Shown: positions 34,915 through 47,230 of the stretch, piece by piece
Layout: every line of letters starts with the position of its first letter
Numbering within the stretch: position 1 is the stretch's first letter
Assembly (NCBI GenBank): GCA_027924645.1
Contig: BSBN01001251.1
Location: 2,728,001-2,792,000 of the forward strand
Source: Cunninghamia lanceolata
Lineage: Eukaryota > Streptophyta > Pinopsida > Cupressales > Cupressaceae
DNA length: 64,000 bases
Direction of reading: 5' to 3'
The notes under the pieces: generated by a model
The model's input: the letters and a program-made list of their open reading frames with translations, nothing else
Database searches by the model: none
Told to the model about the DNA's origin: nothing
Program-made: the position numbers and the translations under genes

Positions 34915-37914
34915 TCATCCGTCAATATTCTGGGAAACAATATCTTCTAAAAAGTGAGTGACCGCATCTCTGCCAGGAACACTGATACTCTCTAGAACAA
35001 TATTCTGATTCTCTAACATTTCTTCACCATTGGTAACCATCTAAAGAAATTCGTGAACTTCACCCGCAGCCTTGTCAAATTTCACTGACATTACGGCAAG
35101 ACGACTCATCTTGTCAGCATCGATATCATCATTAAAGTTGTTGCAGACGAGAGTCTGGAACTCTACTTGCACTTCCCCAAGGTCATACAGGGTACCATCT
35201 TCTTTCTCATATGAACACGGGATCTGAGAGACAAAGGATCTGACGAACTTGAGGATGCCAATTACCTTTTATTTCCATTCTGTCAACTCTGAAATCATAC
35301 TGTCATAAGTTTTTACTGTGAAAAGATATTGTGCTTTCCAAGTAGAAACTATCTTCTTATCTTCAGCTGAATCAACAGTATCAAGTGCAATCTTCAAGTC
35401 GGAGATAATGATCTCAAACACCGGTCTATTTTCTGCCATGATCTGATGCGACCCCTATATGCCTTGGCGTAAATCATGAGCGTTGTACTTCAACTAATAA
35501 AGCTCTGCAAGTACAAGTCTCCCTTTGGTCACAAATTCTTCTACCCAACTGTCCATGTGCCTCCCATAGAGGACCAACTTACTGAAATGTCGCTGATCGG
35601 CTGGTGATCCAAGACTTGATGGAAGAAGCAAATCAACCTGTGAAGTGCCATGGAAAAGGTTGGAAATATATTGCCGCAACTGTCGAACTTTAGCTTTGAG
35701 AGCTGCCTTGTCTTCTCCATCTCTCAACACCCTTTCCTTCAAGCTATCCACTGCAACCTCAAAGAGATTGACATCTGTATGGCGAGTACTTATGCCAAGG
35801 TTAGCTTTGACAACTGTGAAGTCATCAACCTCGACATCATTAGCACTTCTATTTTCTGGAGGTGTTGTAGTCTCAAGAATGATTTCTCCATCCACATTCT
35901 TCTCAATATGAATCTGCTTCTTCAGCTACTTGTTTGATGTGTCTTGATAGATGCTTTTTAGCTTTGTTAAGTCCAGCTGCTATGAGGGCTTTCTTCTCTT
36001 CCTTCCCAGAATGTTTTCAAGCCAGGATGAGCCATCCTCTCTTGGAAACTCGGTTCTCGCCTCATCAGCTCCTGATGAATCAATGCTTGCATCAAAGTTG
36101 CGAACTGGTAAATCTAGCTCTGAATCTATGTGAATAGGAGAAGGGATCGGTGAAGAAGGTAGAGATACATGATCTGAAGGTAACACTTCAACATGTAGCT
36201 TTGTTTCAACAGGAGCTTCTGGTTCAACTGGTGGATGTTCCTGTTGGACATGAGCTGGAGACTCGTCTTTCTTCCTCTTTAACTTTGCCATTTTTGTTCC
36301 CTCTGGGAGAACACTCATAGCCTTAACTCTTTGTTTTGGCTTGGAAGTGGAAGGTTCTGATGGTTGCACAACTAGTGGCTCTGCTACTGGAATATCATCC
36401 TTCCGCTTAGTCTTCAAGAATATCAAACTGTTTTTAACCACTCGACTTGTTCTCTCCTCAATGGAAGTACTCTCTTTTACTGACCAATTAACTGGCGGCA
36501 ACGGTTGTTGCTCAATTTGGTCCCTGAAATACGTGGGAAGTAGAACTTCACCACTCTCTGTTAAACCCTCTATGTCTTCTGATAGGATATCAGACATTTG
36601 CTGAAGAGTGAACCTGCTGTAACTATGTCTTCACACTTCATACTCATCAGCACAATTAGCCCAGAAGTCTTCAACTGCAAACTTGTGTGTACAATTCTGA
36701 CCAAGATGTGATGCATAAACACCACGGGGATCATATGAAGATCTCCTGTCGAAAAACTTAAGACCATATCTGGATGATTCATTACCGATTGCCTTGGCAT
36801 CTGCTCCAGATCTACATCTGTAAATACTCATCCCAAGTGGAAAATTGAAGGCAGTCTTGCGTCTGCTACGCAAAAATGTATGCACTTGATAAGCTTGCCT
36901 CAAAAATTCCATAAATGCTATTTCATCTGTAGGATATCACGGCAACATGGCTGGCTCTCCTGAGAAGCCATATACTCTGATGTAGGGAAAAGTAGGAAAT
37001 TGGATAAACCAATCAGCCCATTCTGCCATTGCTATTCTAGCCTCTACAGAAAACTGTATATGCAACTCCTTGTCCATGTCTCGCACTGCATGCATCAAGA
37101 ATGCATCATTCACCCGCCTGTAATGTCGTTCAGCTTGAGAGATCTCTAACTGCGGGAAATGATGATACACATGCTGAGTACCCAGAGTTCCAACAACATT
37201 CAAACCTCTGAATTGACCCTGAAAAGCCATCAAATACACAAGGTATGATATCATATGGAATTCATGAGCCCTTTGAAAATCAATTATTTGTTGGTGGAGA
37301 CAATCACTGATTAGTGCCGACCAATCATAGAATTCGGTTCCGTCAACAATCTGGGACATGATGTAAAACATCCAAGGCTGAAATTTGTTTGCATCTGCTT
37401 GATACATGATACGACTTAGCAGAGTAATCATTATTGCATGCTCCTCCTTGAATTCTCCACGTCCAACGTTCTTTGGCATAATATTCTGCTTTTCTTTCAA
37501 CCACCTCTGACCAATCTTTTTTCTGTATTTTTCCTTATCATTATTCCAAACCCTCTTGCATTCTTCAAGTGAAACAGTTAAGTTCTCTCTCCAAATAGGT
37601 ATTGTAAAGCACTTTTCAATGTCGTTTGGCCCCAAGCTGCAGAGCACACGTCCATCACTCGACTGAATTTCTCTTGTGACCGAGTTGTACTATGTCACAC
37701 AAGCAATCAAAAACTTGATACTTTGCATGGTGATAGGAAAGGATGCCGCTGCAAGCAAACTGGAGTGTCCAAGATTCTTGATGGCATTATTTCCAGTATC
37801 CTCCAAGGAGTGTAAATTAATTACTGGAAGTACTTTATGCAAGTCTGTTTCACAAGTTTTTAGGTAATCAACCAATGTTGTTTTGTGCCTGAATTGTGTT
37901 GGGGAGTACTGCAT
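34915..37914 (-). pseudogene. Large unknown ORF of about 1,000 codons
   Basis: A single minus-strand frame runs from the ATG at 37914 (MQYSPTQFRHKTTLVDYLKT) to TGA at 34915. It is broken by about nine stop codons but no frameshift. The N-terminal 330 residues look globular: MYQADANKFQPWMFYIMSQI, TEFYDWSALISDCLHQQI, HFPQLEISQAERHYRRVND, EWADWFIQFPTFPYIRVYGF. Then comes a basic and proline-rich linker (KLKRKKDESPAHVQQEHPP) and a helical C-terminal region with KAALKAKVRQLRQYI. No enzyme motif is visible. The first domain loosely resembles the 'plant transposon protein' type of ORF carried by LTR elements, but I cannot assign it. Confidence 0.65.
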
Positions 37915-38019
37915 ATTGGAAGATTTGAAAATCAACTGTGAACACGCCTATGTTGGAAAAAGTATTGAACAGATAGCTGAAAATTGTTTGCTGATTTTTA
38001 GAAAAAGAAGAGTGTGAGC

Positions 38020-38440
38020 TAAAAAAGCTGGCACATGGGTTTTGTAGATAATTCCGTTTCTAAGCAACCCAGATTGTCAGATTTTGAAAAAGCAGAGATT
38101 TTCTCGAAAAAGCAAGAAAAAAGCAGTTTCCTGAAAAAAAGCACAACTCCTAATCTTCAAGAGAATGATAATCTGGATGGAACCATCTCAACAAAAACTA
38201 AAAAAGCCCTGGTCGGATTTCTGAAAAATTATCTCCTTGAAACAAGGACCCTGAAAAAGCAAGCCTCTCTTCTTCCTCAACCCGAATCTATGAAGAAAAC
38301 TGAAAAAGCACCTGGTTTGGGTCTTCGAATCTTCGTTGAAAGAAAAATAAAATATTTCCTCTGGATGCAACCTACAAAAGATAATGAAATAAAGAAGCCC
38401 AAAGCTTGTCTTTATAAATCTTTGGTCGAAAAAGCAGCTT
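38020..38440 (-). repeat. Dispersed TGCTTTTTC motif upstream of the unknown ORF
   Basis: On the plus strand GAAAAAGCA or a near variant appears about ten times in 420 bp; read in the orientation of the unknown ORF this is TGCTTTTTC. It lies in the presumed 5' leader of that ORF. Single further copies lie near 38727 and 39762. Confidence 0.75.
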
Positions 38441-38689
38441 TACTTGTGTGAGAAAAAAACTTCATCCTTATCCATGAAGAAAGCATCTTTTAAAGCATAA
38501 ATCCAAGTGGATGTCTTCGAATAGGAAGAATCCCTATTTTGTAGGAGCCTATGGCTTCATGTGCAAGATGACAAAAAATATCTTCTTTGATGATGTCATC
38601 GAATGCGCGAGTTGGAAGAAGTGTTAACAAAATTTCTTCATTTTCGACACTTCAACACTCGTTTTTACTCAAATATGGCCTGTCTCCGA

Positions 38690-39650
38690 CTTTGACAAGG
38701 TAGAAAAATGTCATCATGAACTGAAAAAGCTAACTGATCCTGACATTTTGGAGATTGATCAGCTAAGATTTCATCCCTTGTCTCTGTTTGACGATCTGAC
38801 ATCGTTTGACCAAGTTTGACCTCCCGGAAACTGCCAACAGGTGAAGATTGGTAACAAGGCATGTCAGAAAACACTGAAAACACAAAAATATTGTAACACT
38901 GCTCAAGATGGGTGCCCCAAGCCTCCTGGGGTGCCCAGTTTCCCAACACTTAGCCATTTTTTTAGTTTTTTCAACTTTTTCAATTTCTTGGTTTGCGTGC
39001 GCGTTCCGGAGGCATAGGACCCCTGTTTGGCTATCAATTTCTAACAACTGGGATGAAAATGAGTTTGATGATCTGGTGAATATGCAATCCTGATGAAAAT
39101 TGAGCTGATTGTACCTTCCGTTTACCTTGAAAAACATGCCAAACTGATCAACACTGAACCAGAGCGGGCTGACGGAAGGAGATTTGCGTTTTTCAAGAAA
39201 AACATGAAATATAAACTAACACTGGTGAGGATGGGCACCCCAAGCCTCCAGGGGCACCCAGTTTGTCAACACTTAGCCATTTTTTCAAAAATTGTTAATT
39301 TTGTACCTTTTCTTGATTTCCGTGCCAATTGCTCATGTTCGATCTTCAATTTCGGTCATTCTGACGACTGTCAAGGTAGGATGGAGGGTGATCTAAGTAG
39401 TCTGAACATATTTGTGATGAAATCCTGGCTTTGACTAACTTTTGACCAAGTTTGACCAACCGAAAAGGAGCTGATGGAAGCATTTTCGACGTTTCTCGAA
39501 AAATGTTAAAAAAACTAACACAGGAGAGGATGGGCACCCCAAGCCTACTGGGGCACCCAGTTTCACCAGACTTAGCCATTTTTGTGATTTTCCAACTTTT
39601 CCATTCACCTTGGATCCATCTTGCATTGTTTTGCGTGCATCATCGAGTCG
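38690..39650. repeat. Three diverged repeats of about 300 bp
   Basis: The block GGGYRCCCCAAGCCT..GGGG followed by CCCAGTTT and CTTAGCCATTTTT occurs at about 38909, 39232 and 39533, giving periods of about 320 and 300 bp. A second block, TTTGACCAAGTTTGACC, recurs near 38806 and 39441. Each unit contains an imperfect palindrome (GGGCACCCC facing GGGGCACCC). Confidence 0.85.
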
Positions 39651-39894
39651 ACGGCCGTTTGTCAGTTTTGCATCGTTGAAACACCGTTGGAAACTCGTCG
39701 AAGAGATTTGGCAGGTGAACTTTTCTGTGTTGATGACTTTCGAGCTCATGCTTCACCTTGTGAAAAAGCAAAAATGACCCAGTAGAGAAAACTTGGTCAT
39801 TTGAAGATTCTGTCTGAACCGTGCCGATCGTGAAGGAAAATCGACCAATGAGAATCGAGCATGACACCTGATTTGGAGATTCTATTTTTAGAAA

Positions 39895-40010
39895 CTTTCT
39901 ATTTTTAGAAAGTTTTGCCAACATCCATATATCAAGAAACCCAGAAAACCTAACTCGACGTCTCTTTTTAGAAATTTCTAAAAATAGAAATTTCTATTTT
40001 TAGAAATTTT
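39895..40010. repeat. Nested A/T hairpins (TTTCTAAAAATAGAAA)
   Basis: TTTCTATTTTTAGAAA and its reverse complement alternate several times, with the densest part at about 39965-40010. The stretch could fold into alternative hairpins. It lies close to the right end of the 6.2 kb insertion. Confidence 0.8.
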
Positions 40011-40079
40011 GCTTTTTTAACTTTTTGACGAAAAATTTTCTAGACTTGTTTCAAAATGCCTTGATGAAGCAAAAAATTT

Positions 40080-41834
40080 GGTTGGGTACAACAAAGGTCA
40101 TGGTCCCATAGGATTGAGGAAAGAAGGTATCATTGAACCTATCCAACCTCCTTTATTAACAGCATGAGACACTACAAGACTAGATTATAGATGCAAAGCA
40201 AAGACCAAGGGAAAAGACAAGCATAAAGGCAAACAAACAGCAACATCTAGCCTACTAGAGTAGATTCACCAACTATAAGGAGGAGTGAGACAGACTCCAA
40301 TGAGTATGAATGGGATAGTCTCTCTGAACTATCTTGTGATGAAAAAGATGTTGATGTGGTCCATGAGTATGACCCTATCCATGCAACTCATGAGTGACAA
40401 AGTTCAAGGTCTAAGCCTCTAGAGTTTGATCTGCATAATAATGATAGTGAGATTTGTGAGGAAAGAAAGAGGCCACACTTGACAGATCAACTTGTGGAGA
40501 GTACCATCGTAGGCATTGTCGATGCTTACAATTACCACACTAACTCCTCCATCTTGACCATCACTAGCCTCGAACCATACCAATCCGATGACCCGTTACC
40601 ACTATTGCATCTAGAACTCATAGATTGGGATTTGCAAGACTCTACCCTTGAGATAGATGCCTTTTAGAATGATGAGGCCATCATTGATTATCTAGAACTT
40701 AGAGACCATATACTCGCAGGGGATCATAGAGCTGGCTATGCCATAGAACTCAATGACATGGCTTATTTTGGAGAGAGTGCCAAGGCTTTCAGTCTCAAAA
40801 ATGTAAAAATGAAAGATAGATCTAACGGTAAAAATTGCTCTATGGCAGTGTTAGATCGTGAAAATAGTAAAAATATAAAAGATGTATCCAATGGTGAATT
40901 CCTCTTTGAGCCGCCAAAGGATGAAAGGCTTGACACTCTTCCCAATCTAACACATCAGGAGAGATCCTCCATCTTGATGGAACCAGCAGAATAGATCAAT
41001 GTCGGCACAGGTGAAAATCCAAAGATGATCCATATGGCATAATCTTTAACTGCACAAGAGAAGCTAGAGTTCACTAAATTCTTCAAAAAGAAACAAATCA
41101 ACTTTGCTTGGTCATACGTGGATATGCCAGGTCTAGATCCAAACCTTATAATGCATCACTTGTCACTAGCTCTTGGAGCTAAGCCAGTTAAACAAAAACT
41201 AAGGAAGATGCACCCACATATCACGCTCATGGTAAAAGAAGAACTCAAGAAGCTGCTAGATGTCAGGTTTATTAGACCAATAGACTATCCAAATTGGATT
41301 TCAAATATAGTGCATGTCGCCAAACCTGATGGAAGAGTTCGACTGTGTAATGACTTCAGGGATCTAAACAAGGCTTGTCCCAAAGACAACTTCCCTCTAT
41401 CTAACATCAACATCATTGTAGATCTTACAGTAGGGCACACCATGTTGTCATTAATGGATGGATTCTCCAGCTATAACCAAATCAAGATAGCGCCAGAGGA
41501 TCAGCATAAAACAACATTCACATGTCCATGGGGTGCCTATTGTTGGTGCGTCATGCCATTCAGGATAAAGAATGCGGGGGCAACATATCAGCAGGCAATG
41601 ACAACAATCTTTCATGACATGATGCATACCATCATGGAAGATTACGTTGATAAAATTATAGCCAAATCAAAAACTAGAGAAGGGCATCTACAAGTTCTGG
41701 ACAAGATCTTCACAAGATTAGAGCAATTTAATGTATGGTTAAATCCAAAAAAGTGTGTTTTTGGAGTCACATCCGGTAAACTCCTTAGATATATTGTATC
41801 AGGTAATGGAATAGAGGTGGACCAGCCAAGGTAA
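40080..41834 (+). pseudogene. X pol: G-patch end, linker and reverse transcriptase
   Basis: The segment resumes with YNKGHGPIGLRKEGIIEPI, the end of a G-patch-like domain. A linker similar to that of element C follows (DMAYFGESAKAFSL). The RT has FIRPIDYPNWISNIVHVAKP, RLCNDFRDLNKACPKDNFPL and LMDGFSSYNQIKIAPEDQHK. The catalytic box is YVDK instead of YVDD (41645-41656), which should abolish polymerisation. Early stops lie in the linker (40164 and after). A one-base frame change follows at about 41830. Confidence 0.92.
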
Positions 41835-42965
41835 AAGTAATCATGGAAATGCCGCCACCTAAGAATCTGAGTCAATTGCGGTCCCTACAAGGAAAGTTGC
41901 AGCCCATTAGAATGTTTATCTCTCAGTTGGCAGACAAGTGTCACCCATTCACGCATCTCCTACACAAACATTCCTTTCAAATGGGATGACATGTGTGAGC
42001 AAGCCTTTCAACATCTAAAGGAGTATTTGATGAATTCACCTATCTTAATGCCACCAATTCAGGGCAAGCCATTGCTACTCTACATTTCAGCCACACCAAC
42101 GACTCTTGGAGCTCTACTAGCACAACAGAACCATGAAGGAAAAGAACAAGCAATCTACTACATCAGCAAAACACTGGTTGGCTATGAGCTACAATATACA
42201 CCAATTGAAAGAGCATGTCTCACTATTGTTTTTGCTTCACAAAAATGGAGACACTACATGCTATCACATTCCATCAAGCTAGTAGCTAAGATTGATCCAT
42301 TGAAATACTTGCTCAACAAAGCTACCCTAACAGGTAGAATATCAAAATGGGTCATGATAATCAATGATTTTGACATTGAGTATGTAGATAGATGAGCAAT
42401 AAAAGGGCAAGTGATTGCAGAACAGCTGGTAGATGCACCTTTAACAGATGAAAACCCATTAAGCTTTGAATTTCCAGATGAGTCTATCTTTCACATAACA
42501 ACAACAACCTGGAAACTCTACTTTGATGGATCATATACTTAGCATGGGTTTGGGGCAGGTATCTTGTTGATCACACCTAATGGAGACACCATTCCAAAGT
42601 CCTTCAGACTACTCTTTCCATGCACTAACAATGTGGCAGAGTATGAAGCCCTAGTCATTGGCATCAAGCTGGCAGTAGAATAGAAAATCATAGAACTTCA
42701 TGTGTATGGTGACTTGTAACTTGTCATCAACCAAGTGAACGATGACTATCAAATAAAGGATGAGAAGTTAATAACATACAAACATATGGTAGATGACTTC
42801 AAAGAATATTTTGTTGTGATTTCTTTTGAGAAGATACCAAGGTTGGAGAACAAAGAAGCAAACACCATGGCAACAATTGCATCTCTCCTCGATATCCCTG
42901 AAAACCAATCACGTTATGAGTTCTTGGTAGAGCCAGTGTCCCATCTTGTATACGACACCCCTTAA
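41835..42965 (+). pseudogene. X pol: two RNase H domains
   Basis: First comes the RT-linked RNase H: ALLAQQNHEGKEQAIYYISK, GYELQYTPIERACLTIVFAS and KWRHYML. A second RNase H-like domain follows near 42515: WKLYFDGSYT, GFGAGILLITPNGD and NNVAEYEALVIG. Dual RNase H is a published mark of Tat-lineage Gypsy elements. TAG or TAA stops at about 42395, 42541, 42682, 42718 and 42963 break the frame. Confidence 0.9.
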
Positions 42966-44218
42966 TCCCACATAGTAGGATCTGATTCTCCCCTATACAG
43001 AAAAGTATTTGCCTATCTGAAAGAGAATACCCTACTCCTGATCCGCCAAGCATCATGTTTTACCATAATTGCTAACACCCTATATCGACAAGGACTTGAT
43101 GGTACTCTCCTTAGGTATCTCGATAGTGAGGAATATCAAACGGTCCTAAGCAAAGTTCACGATGGTATATGTGGGACCCACTCTAGTGGTCCTACCCTAG
43201 CTGAAAAACTCATACGTATGGGATACTACTGGCCAACTATGGAAAAAGACTCCTATCATTTTGTGAAAAGGTGCAATAACTGTCAAATCCACGGGAACCT
43301 AATACATGCACCAGCACAGGAGTTGCAACCTTTAATGACTCGTTGGCCTTTCTGTCAATGGGGACTTGACTTAGTGGGTAAGATACACCCTCCATCATCT
43401 AGCGGCCATAAATTCATAATCACTGCCACTGAGTACTTTACAAAGTGGATTGAAGCCGTACCCCTCGCCAATGTCACATGCAAACAAATCACCTCTTTCA
43501 TCCTGAATTACATCATTTACCACAATGGCATCCTTGTATCCATTATCACTGATAATGGAAGACCATTTAAAAACCAAGATGTCAAAGAGCTATGTGAAAA
43601 ATTCCACATCCAACACCGCTTTTTCAACCCATATTACCCCCAAGGAAATGACCAGGTAGAGGCATCAAATAAAATCATCTTGAAAATCTTGAAAAAGATT
43701 GTCAATGATGCTAGACATGATTGGCACATCTAATTGAATCCCGCGTTGTGGGCCTACCGCACAAGTATCTACACACCCACAGGTGCAATGCCATATTCCC
43801 TCGTCTATGGCTCTGAAGCCATCTTTCCCATTGAAGTTGAGATCCCATCCTTGCGAGTATCGTTAAAAGGCCTCATATTTGATGAAGAGTACAGAGTTCT
43901 AGACTCCAAGAGTTAGAGCTGCTTGAAGAAAGAAGACAACATGCCTTTAACCATCTCAAGGCTTATCAACAAAGGATGTCTAGGAGTTACAATCATAGAG
44001 TCAAACCTCAGGTATTTCAAGTTGGTGACCTAGTCCTCAGAGAGAATCCCAGGAATCAACAAGATAGAGAGAAGAAAGGTAAGTTTGAATCCAACTAGCT
44101 GGCTCCTTATGTCATCATTGTTGCCTATAGATCAGGTGCTTATCAATTGGCTACATCAAAAGGTGAACTATTCAATGGTCCCATCAACAACATGCATCTT
44201 GGCAAGTTCTACACCTAA
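42966..44218 (+). pseudogene. X pol: integrase
   Basis: The zinc-binding region is visible (HDGICGTHSSG ... CNNCQIHG). Catalytic D is in WGLDLVG, D in ITDNGRPFKNQ and E in QVEASNK. A stop follows WHI at 43731. The C-terminal part, with LVYGSEAIFPIEVEIPS and FQVGDLVLRENPRNQ, runs with one frameshift near 43905 and ends MHLGKFYT at 44218. No chromodomain is seen. Confidence 0.9.
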
Positions 44219-44320
44219 ACCCCAATGCAAGGGATCAAAATAGCAAAAAAATCAAAAACATGGAAAAATAGCAAAAAAAATTTAAAAAAAGTGGAAAAAC
44301 AACAAAAAAATCATCCTGTA

Positions 44321-44445
44321 GTGAAAACTTGGTAAACAGGTGCCTTGGATAGATACCATGATGAAGACCTGGCAAACAGGCATCATGTGTATTTTAGCTA
44401 TCATGCAAATAAAAGAAAGTGGTCAAAAACCTGGTAAACAGGCGC
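44321..44445 (+). repeat. Post-integrase AACCTGGCAAACAGG repeats of X
   Basis: Three units of a GTGAAAACCTGG plus YAAACAGGCGC type begin at about 44321, 44361 and 44421. The spacer TTGGATAGATACCAT after the first unit is also found between the two units of element C (62251-62270). Each unit has a CCTGG..CAGG mini-palindrome. Confidence 0.85.
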
Positions 44446-46428
44446 TACTTGTGATAAACCACCTCCTCCATCTTTTCAAACCTTGTTCCTTATCCATCCC
44501 TCCTAATCACATCCACCCAATCACATCGAGATACCTACCATAGCTTGTTTTTCACTCATCCTTACCGCCTTCTTCCATCAAGCTGTCAATCCAAACTTGC
44601 GTCCATCTTGTCATCCGTCCTATACCAATCCATTGAACCGTTGTTGAACTACGTCACCTCTGAGCTATCACGTAGGCAAGGCCATCATTGATGCGCCCCC
44701 GAGGCTCCTTTCCCATCCATTCCATCCCGTGTCACCTATCCTTTGGTCCGTCTGAATTTGTACCACTTTTCCATCGCCTAGGTCCTAGGTCCACAAAGTC
44801 CACACCCTGAACTACATTGCCTCTACATCATCATGTAGGCAAGGCCATTTATCAATGAGCCCCTGAGGCAAAGGTCAATCCCTCCCTTAGGGCTCGTTTC
44901 TTCGTGTCTATTGTTAGTTCATCCACAATAAATCAAATCCTTTACTTGACTAGGGGCAAAATCCTTGACCTAGTTGGAGAGTTGGGTTCTTAAATGTCAT
45001 GCACCTCAGAGGATAACAATAAGGATCACGATACTATCACTAGACAGCAAACAACATTGCAAACACACTTTTTTAACAAAATGCTTGACGCAAGAACTAG
45101 ACCTATAAATAAAACACAATGGGCCTCAACCACCATGATGATTGTATTTGTTTTTGTTGCAAGAAAACATAACTATGGCAAGAAAATTTGTGCTTATTAA
45201 AAAGGTTTAAGTCACAGAGTCTTGATTTTTGTTATTATGTCTTTTTATGCTACTCAATGATGTCAAAAACTAGAGGAGCTATGATGAGGGCATAATTATC
45301 TTATTTGTTTGTTGTTTGTGGATCAATCTTTAGTAATGTGATGACTTTGTCTAACAACATGATTGGCAAAAGATCATTGAGGAGGTTCTAGGTCTAAACA
45401 TGAAACAAGGAAATCCTTGTCTGCTGACACATGCAAGACATACTCAGGTCATCTAGATTCAATTTTGACTAGATGCTTGTATTAACTTGCTATATCAAAA
45501 TCCATGTAAGAGATACTCAGGTCATCTTGGTTTAATTATACCTAGATGCTTGTATATTCTTACAACATTTTAAAAGCTCAATGATGAAACAAAGTACTTC
45601 AAATATTTGCATATACGAAGATGACAATCCAAATATCCATACATATCACATTGCATTTCATTATAAGCATTGCATCCTTGACCAAATTCCAGGTGTCAAA
45701 AGATCCATTTATCCATTTATCCAAGGTATTTCTTCTAAATCATCCATTTATCCCAGTTCTTAAATCCATTTCTTCTAAGTGTTCTTTTATTCTATAATTG
45801 AGTATACTTGGACAACAAAAATAATTCATATCACATGTTGCATGTCATAAAGAGGTGCATACATCTTTAGTTCATTATCATTTAGGTGCATTAGTGGCCT
45901 TAAAACATTAAGATCATGATAGTTATGTCATTTATCCACTTAGATTGCATAATAAAATCACAAAAATCTCACAAAAAACATAGATATCGTAATGTTTGCA
46001 TATTAGATCACCATCCATTCATAAAGCAATTAAACCAACATGTATTGCATTTCCTAATATCACCACAGTGTGCATTAGATCATAATAACATATCAGCATA
46101 TAGGATCAAAAGCATGCATGTAAGTCATCATGTCCATCATATATCGCATAAAAGCATCATGTCACATAGATATCAAATGCATAATAGAATCACATCAGCA
46201 TGTTAGAAGCATCATATGCAACCATAAGCATAATAAATAAATCAATCCATAGGAGCACATGCATGTAGTATGTCAAACTCATATAGATCATCATCGTATA
46301 TCAAAATAATAATCATGTCTAAGTGTACTGTAATATCAAATAACATAAAAAGTTACATATCAAAATGTCCATAATGGGGGTGTACAAAAATCCCACTATC
46401 AAAATGATACATGTCCTAAAAAAAGCAT
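44446..46428 (+). other. 3' region of X between integrase and antisense gene
   Basis: No credible gene. It contains a diverged pair of boxes at about 44647-44710 and 44812-44876 (GAACTACGTCACCTCTGAGC and a later GTAGGCAAGGCCAT in each), and a 73-bp tandem pair at about 45434-45556 (ACTCAGGTCATC ... TAGATGCTTGTAT). From about 45900 it is A/T-rich with many degenerate CATCATAT words. Confidence 0.6.
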
Positions 46429-47039
46429 CTAGGAGGCACTGCCTCCTGAAGGTGCTAGCTACGGTGGCTGCTGAGGTTGTTGTGACTGCCCATCCCTACC
46501 CCCACCTGATGTCCCTATAACTGAGGTCACCCTGTGTGGCCCCATCACCCCTTCGCTCTCTGTGAAAGTCCTGTGAGACCTATTGCAGTAGCTAGGTTGG
46601 AAACTGCCTGCTCGCCACTCTGGGGGCATGACCTACTCTTATAACCCTCGCCAGTAGAATATCTCCTAGCTAGGCTAGACCATCTCTATCACTGTATGCC
46701 CTGTGGGACCCTCTACCATAGTACGTTGTACCTTCTCCAGTAGCCCCTCTGCCCTGGTATACCACTGAATCGCGGTATCTCTCTCTAACCTAGTTGTCTG
46801 CAGCTCACCATGCAGCTAGATGATCTATCCCTATATCTAGCCCATCTGAGCCTGCATCTGACCCATCTGGGCCTGATACTATGCCATCTGTGTTTGCTGC
46901 TAAGCCACCTGGGCTTGTAGGGCTACCATCTCTCTGTCATCCTATCCCTGTCCCTGTGGCTACACAAGAGGCTGCATCTGACCCAACTGTACCTGCTGGG
47001 CGGGATCCTTGTCAACCCGTTGTCTAACCTTCCTACCAT

Positions 47040-47230
47040 CTCTATCATCTCCATCATCTCCATCACCACCCCCCTCCACTGCCTCCACCATGATCACCAC
47101 CTCCTCCTCCACCACCTCCGCCATCATCACCATCACCCCTACCACCTCTGCCACCTCTGCCACCGCCACCTCATCCACCCCATCACCTCTGTCGCCGCCA
47201 TGGACCTTCCGCATCCTCCTCCTGATCATC
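47040..47230. repeat. CCA/CCT trinucleotide-rich microsatellite
   Basis: The plus strand is an irregular run of CCACCT, ATCATC and ACCACC words. On the antisense gene strand it encodes Gly, Asp, Val or Glu runs depending on frame, so slippage here explains the frame change of that gene. ORFs over it on the plus strand are low-complexity artefacts. Confidence 0.85.

Larger units (their letters stand above)
33860..40079 (-). mobile_element. 6.2 kb insertion of unknown type, TSD GGTTG
   Basis: GGTTG occurs at 33855-33859 and 40080-40084, and X pol continues beyond it with a G-patch-like segment, so the insertion limits are well supported. I found no terminal direct or inverted repeats, and no reverse transcriptase, integrase or DDE motif. 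The only long frame is on the minus strand (34915-37914). Upstream of it, in minus orientation, are short-motif repeats and a 300-bp repeat array. A 5-bp TSD suggests integrase-type insertion, possibly a non-autonomous LTR-derived element whose LTRs I cannot see, or a captured gene unit. Confidence 0.65.

Noticed and set aside
38035..38451. Plus-strand ORF of 138 residues upstream of the unknown minus-strand gene
   Set aside because: It is rich in Lys and Ser because the GAAAAAGCA motif repeats through it. It has no recognisable domain and lies opposite the presumed leader of the minus-strand ORF, so it is most likely a composition artefact.
44994..45200. 68-residue plus-strand ORF in the 3' region of X
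   Set aside because: It has no domain and no counterpart at the same place in element C.
45900..46350. Apparent tandem array of CATCATAT words
   Set aside because: The words are irregular and explained by A/T-rich composition; I could not define a unit or period.
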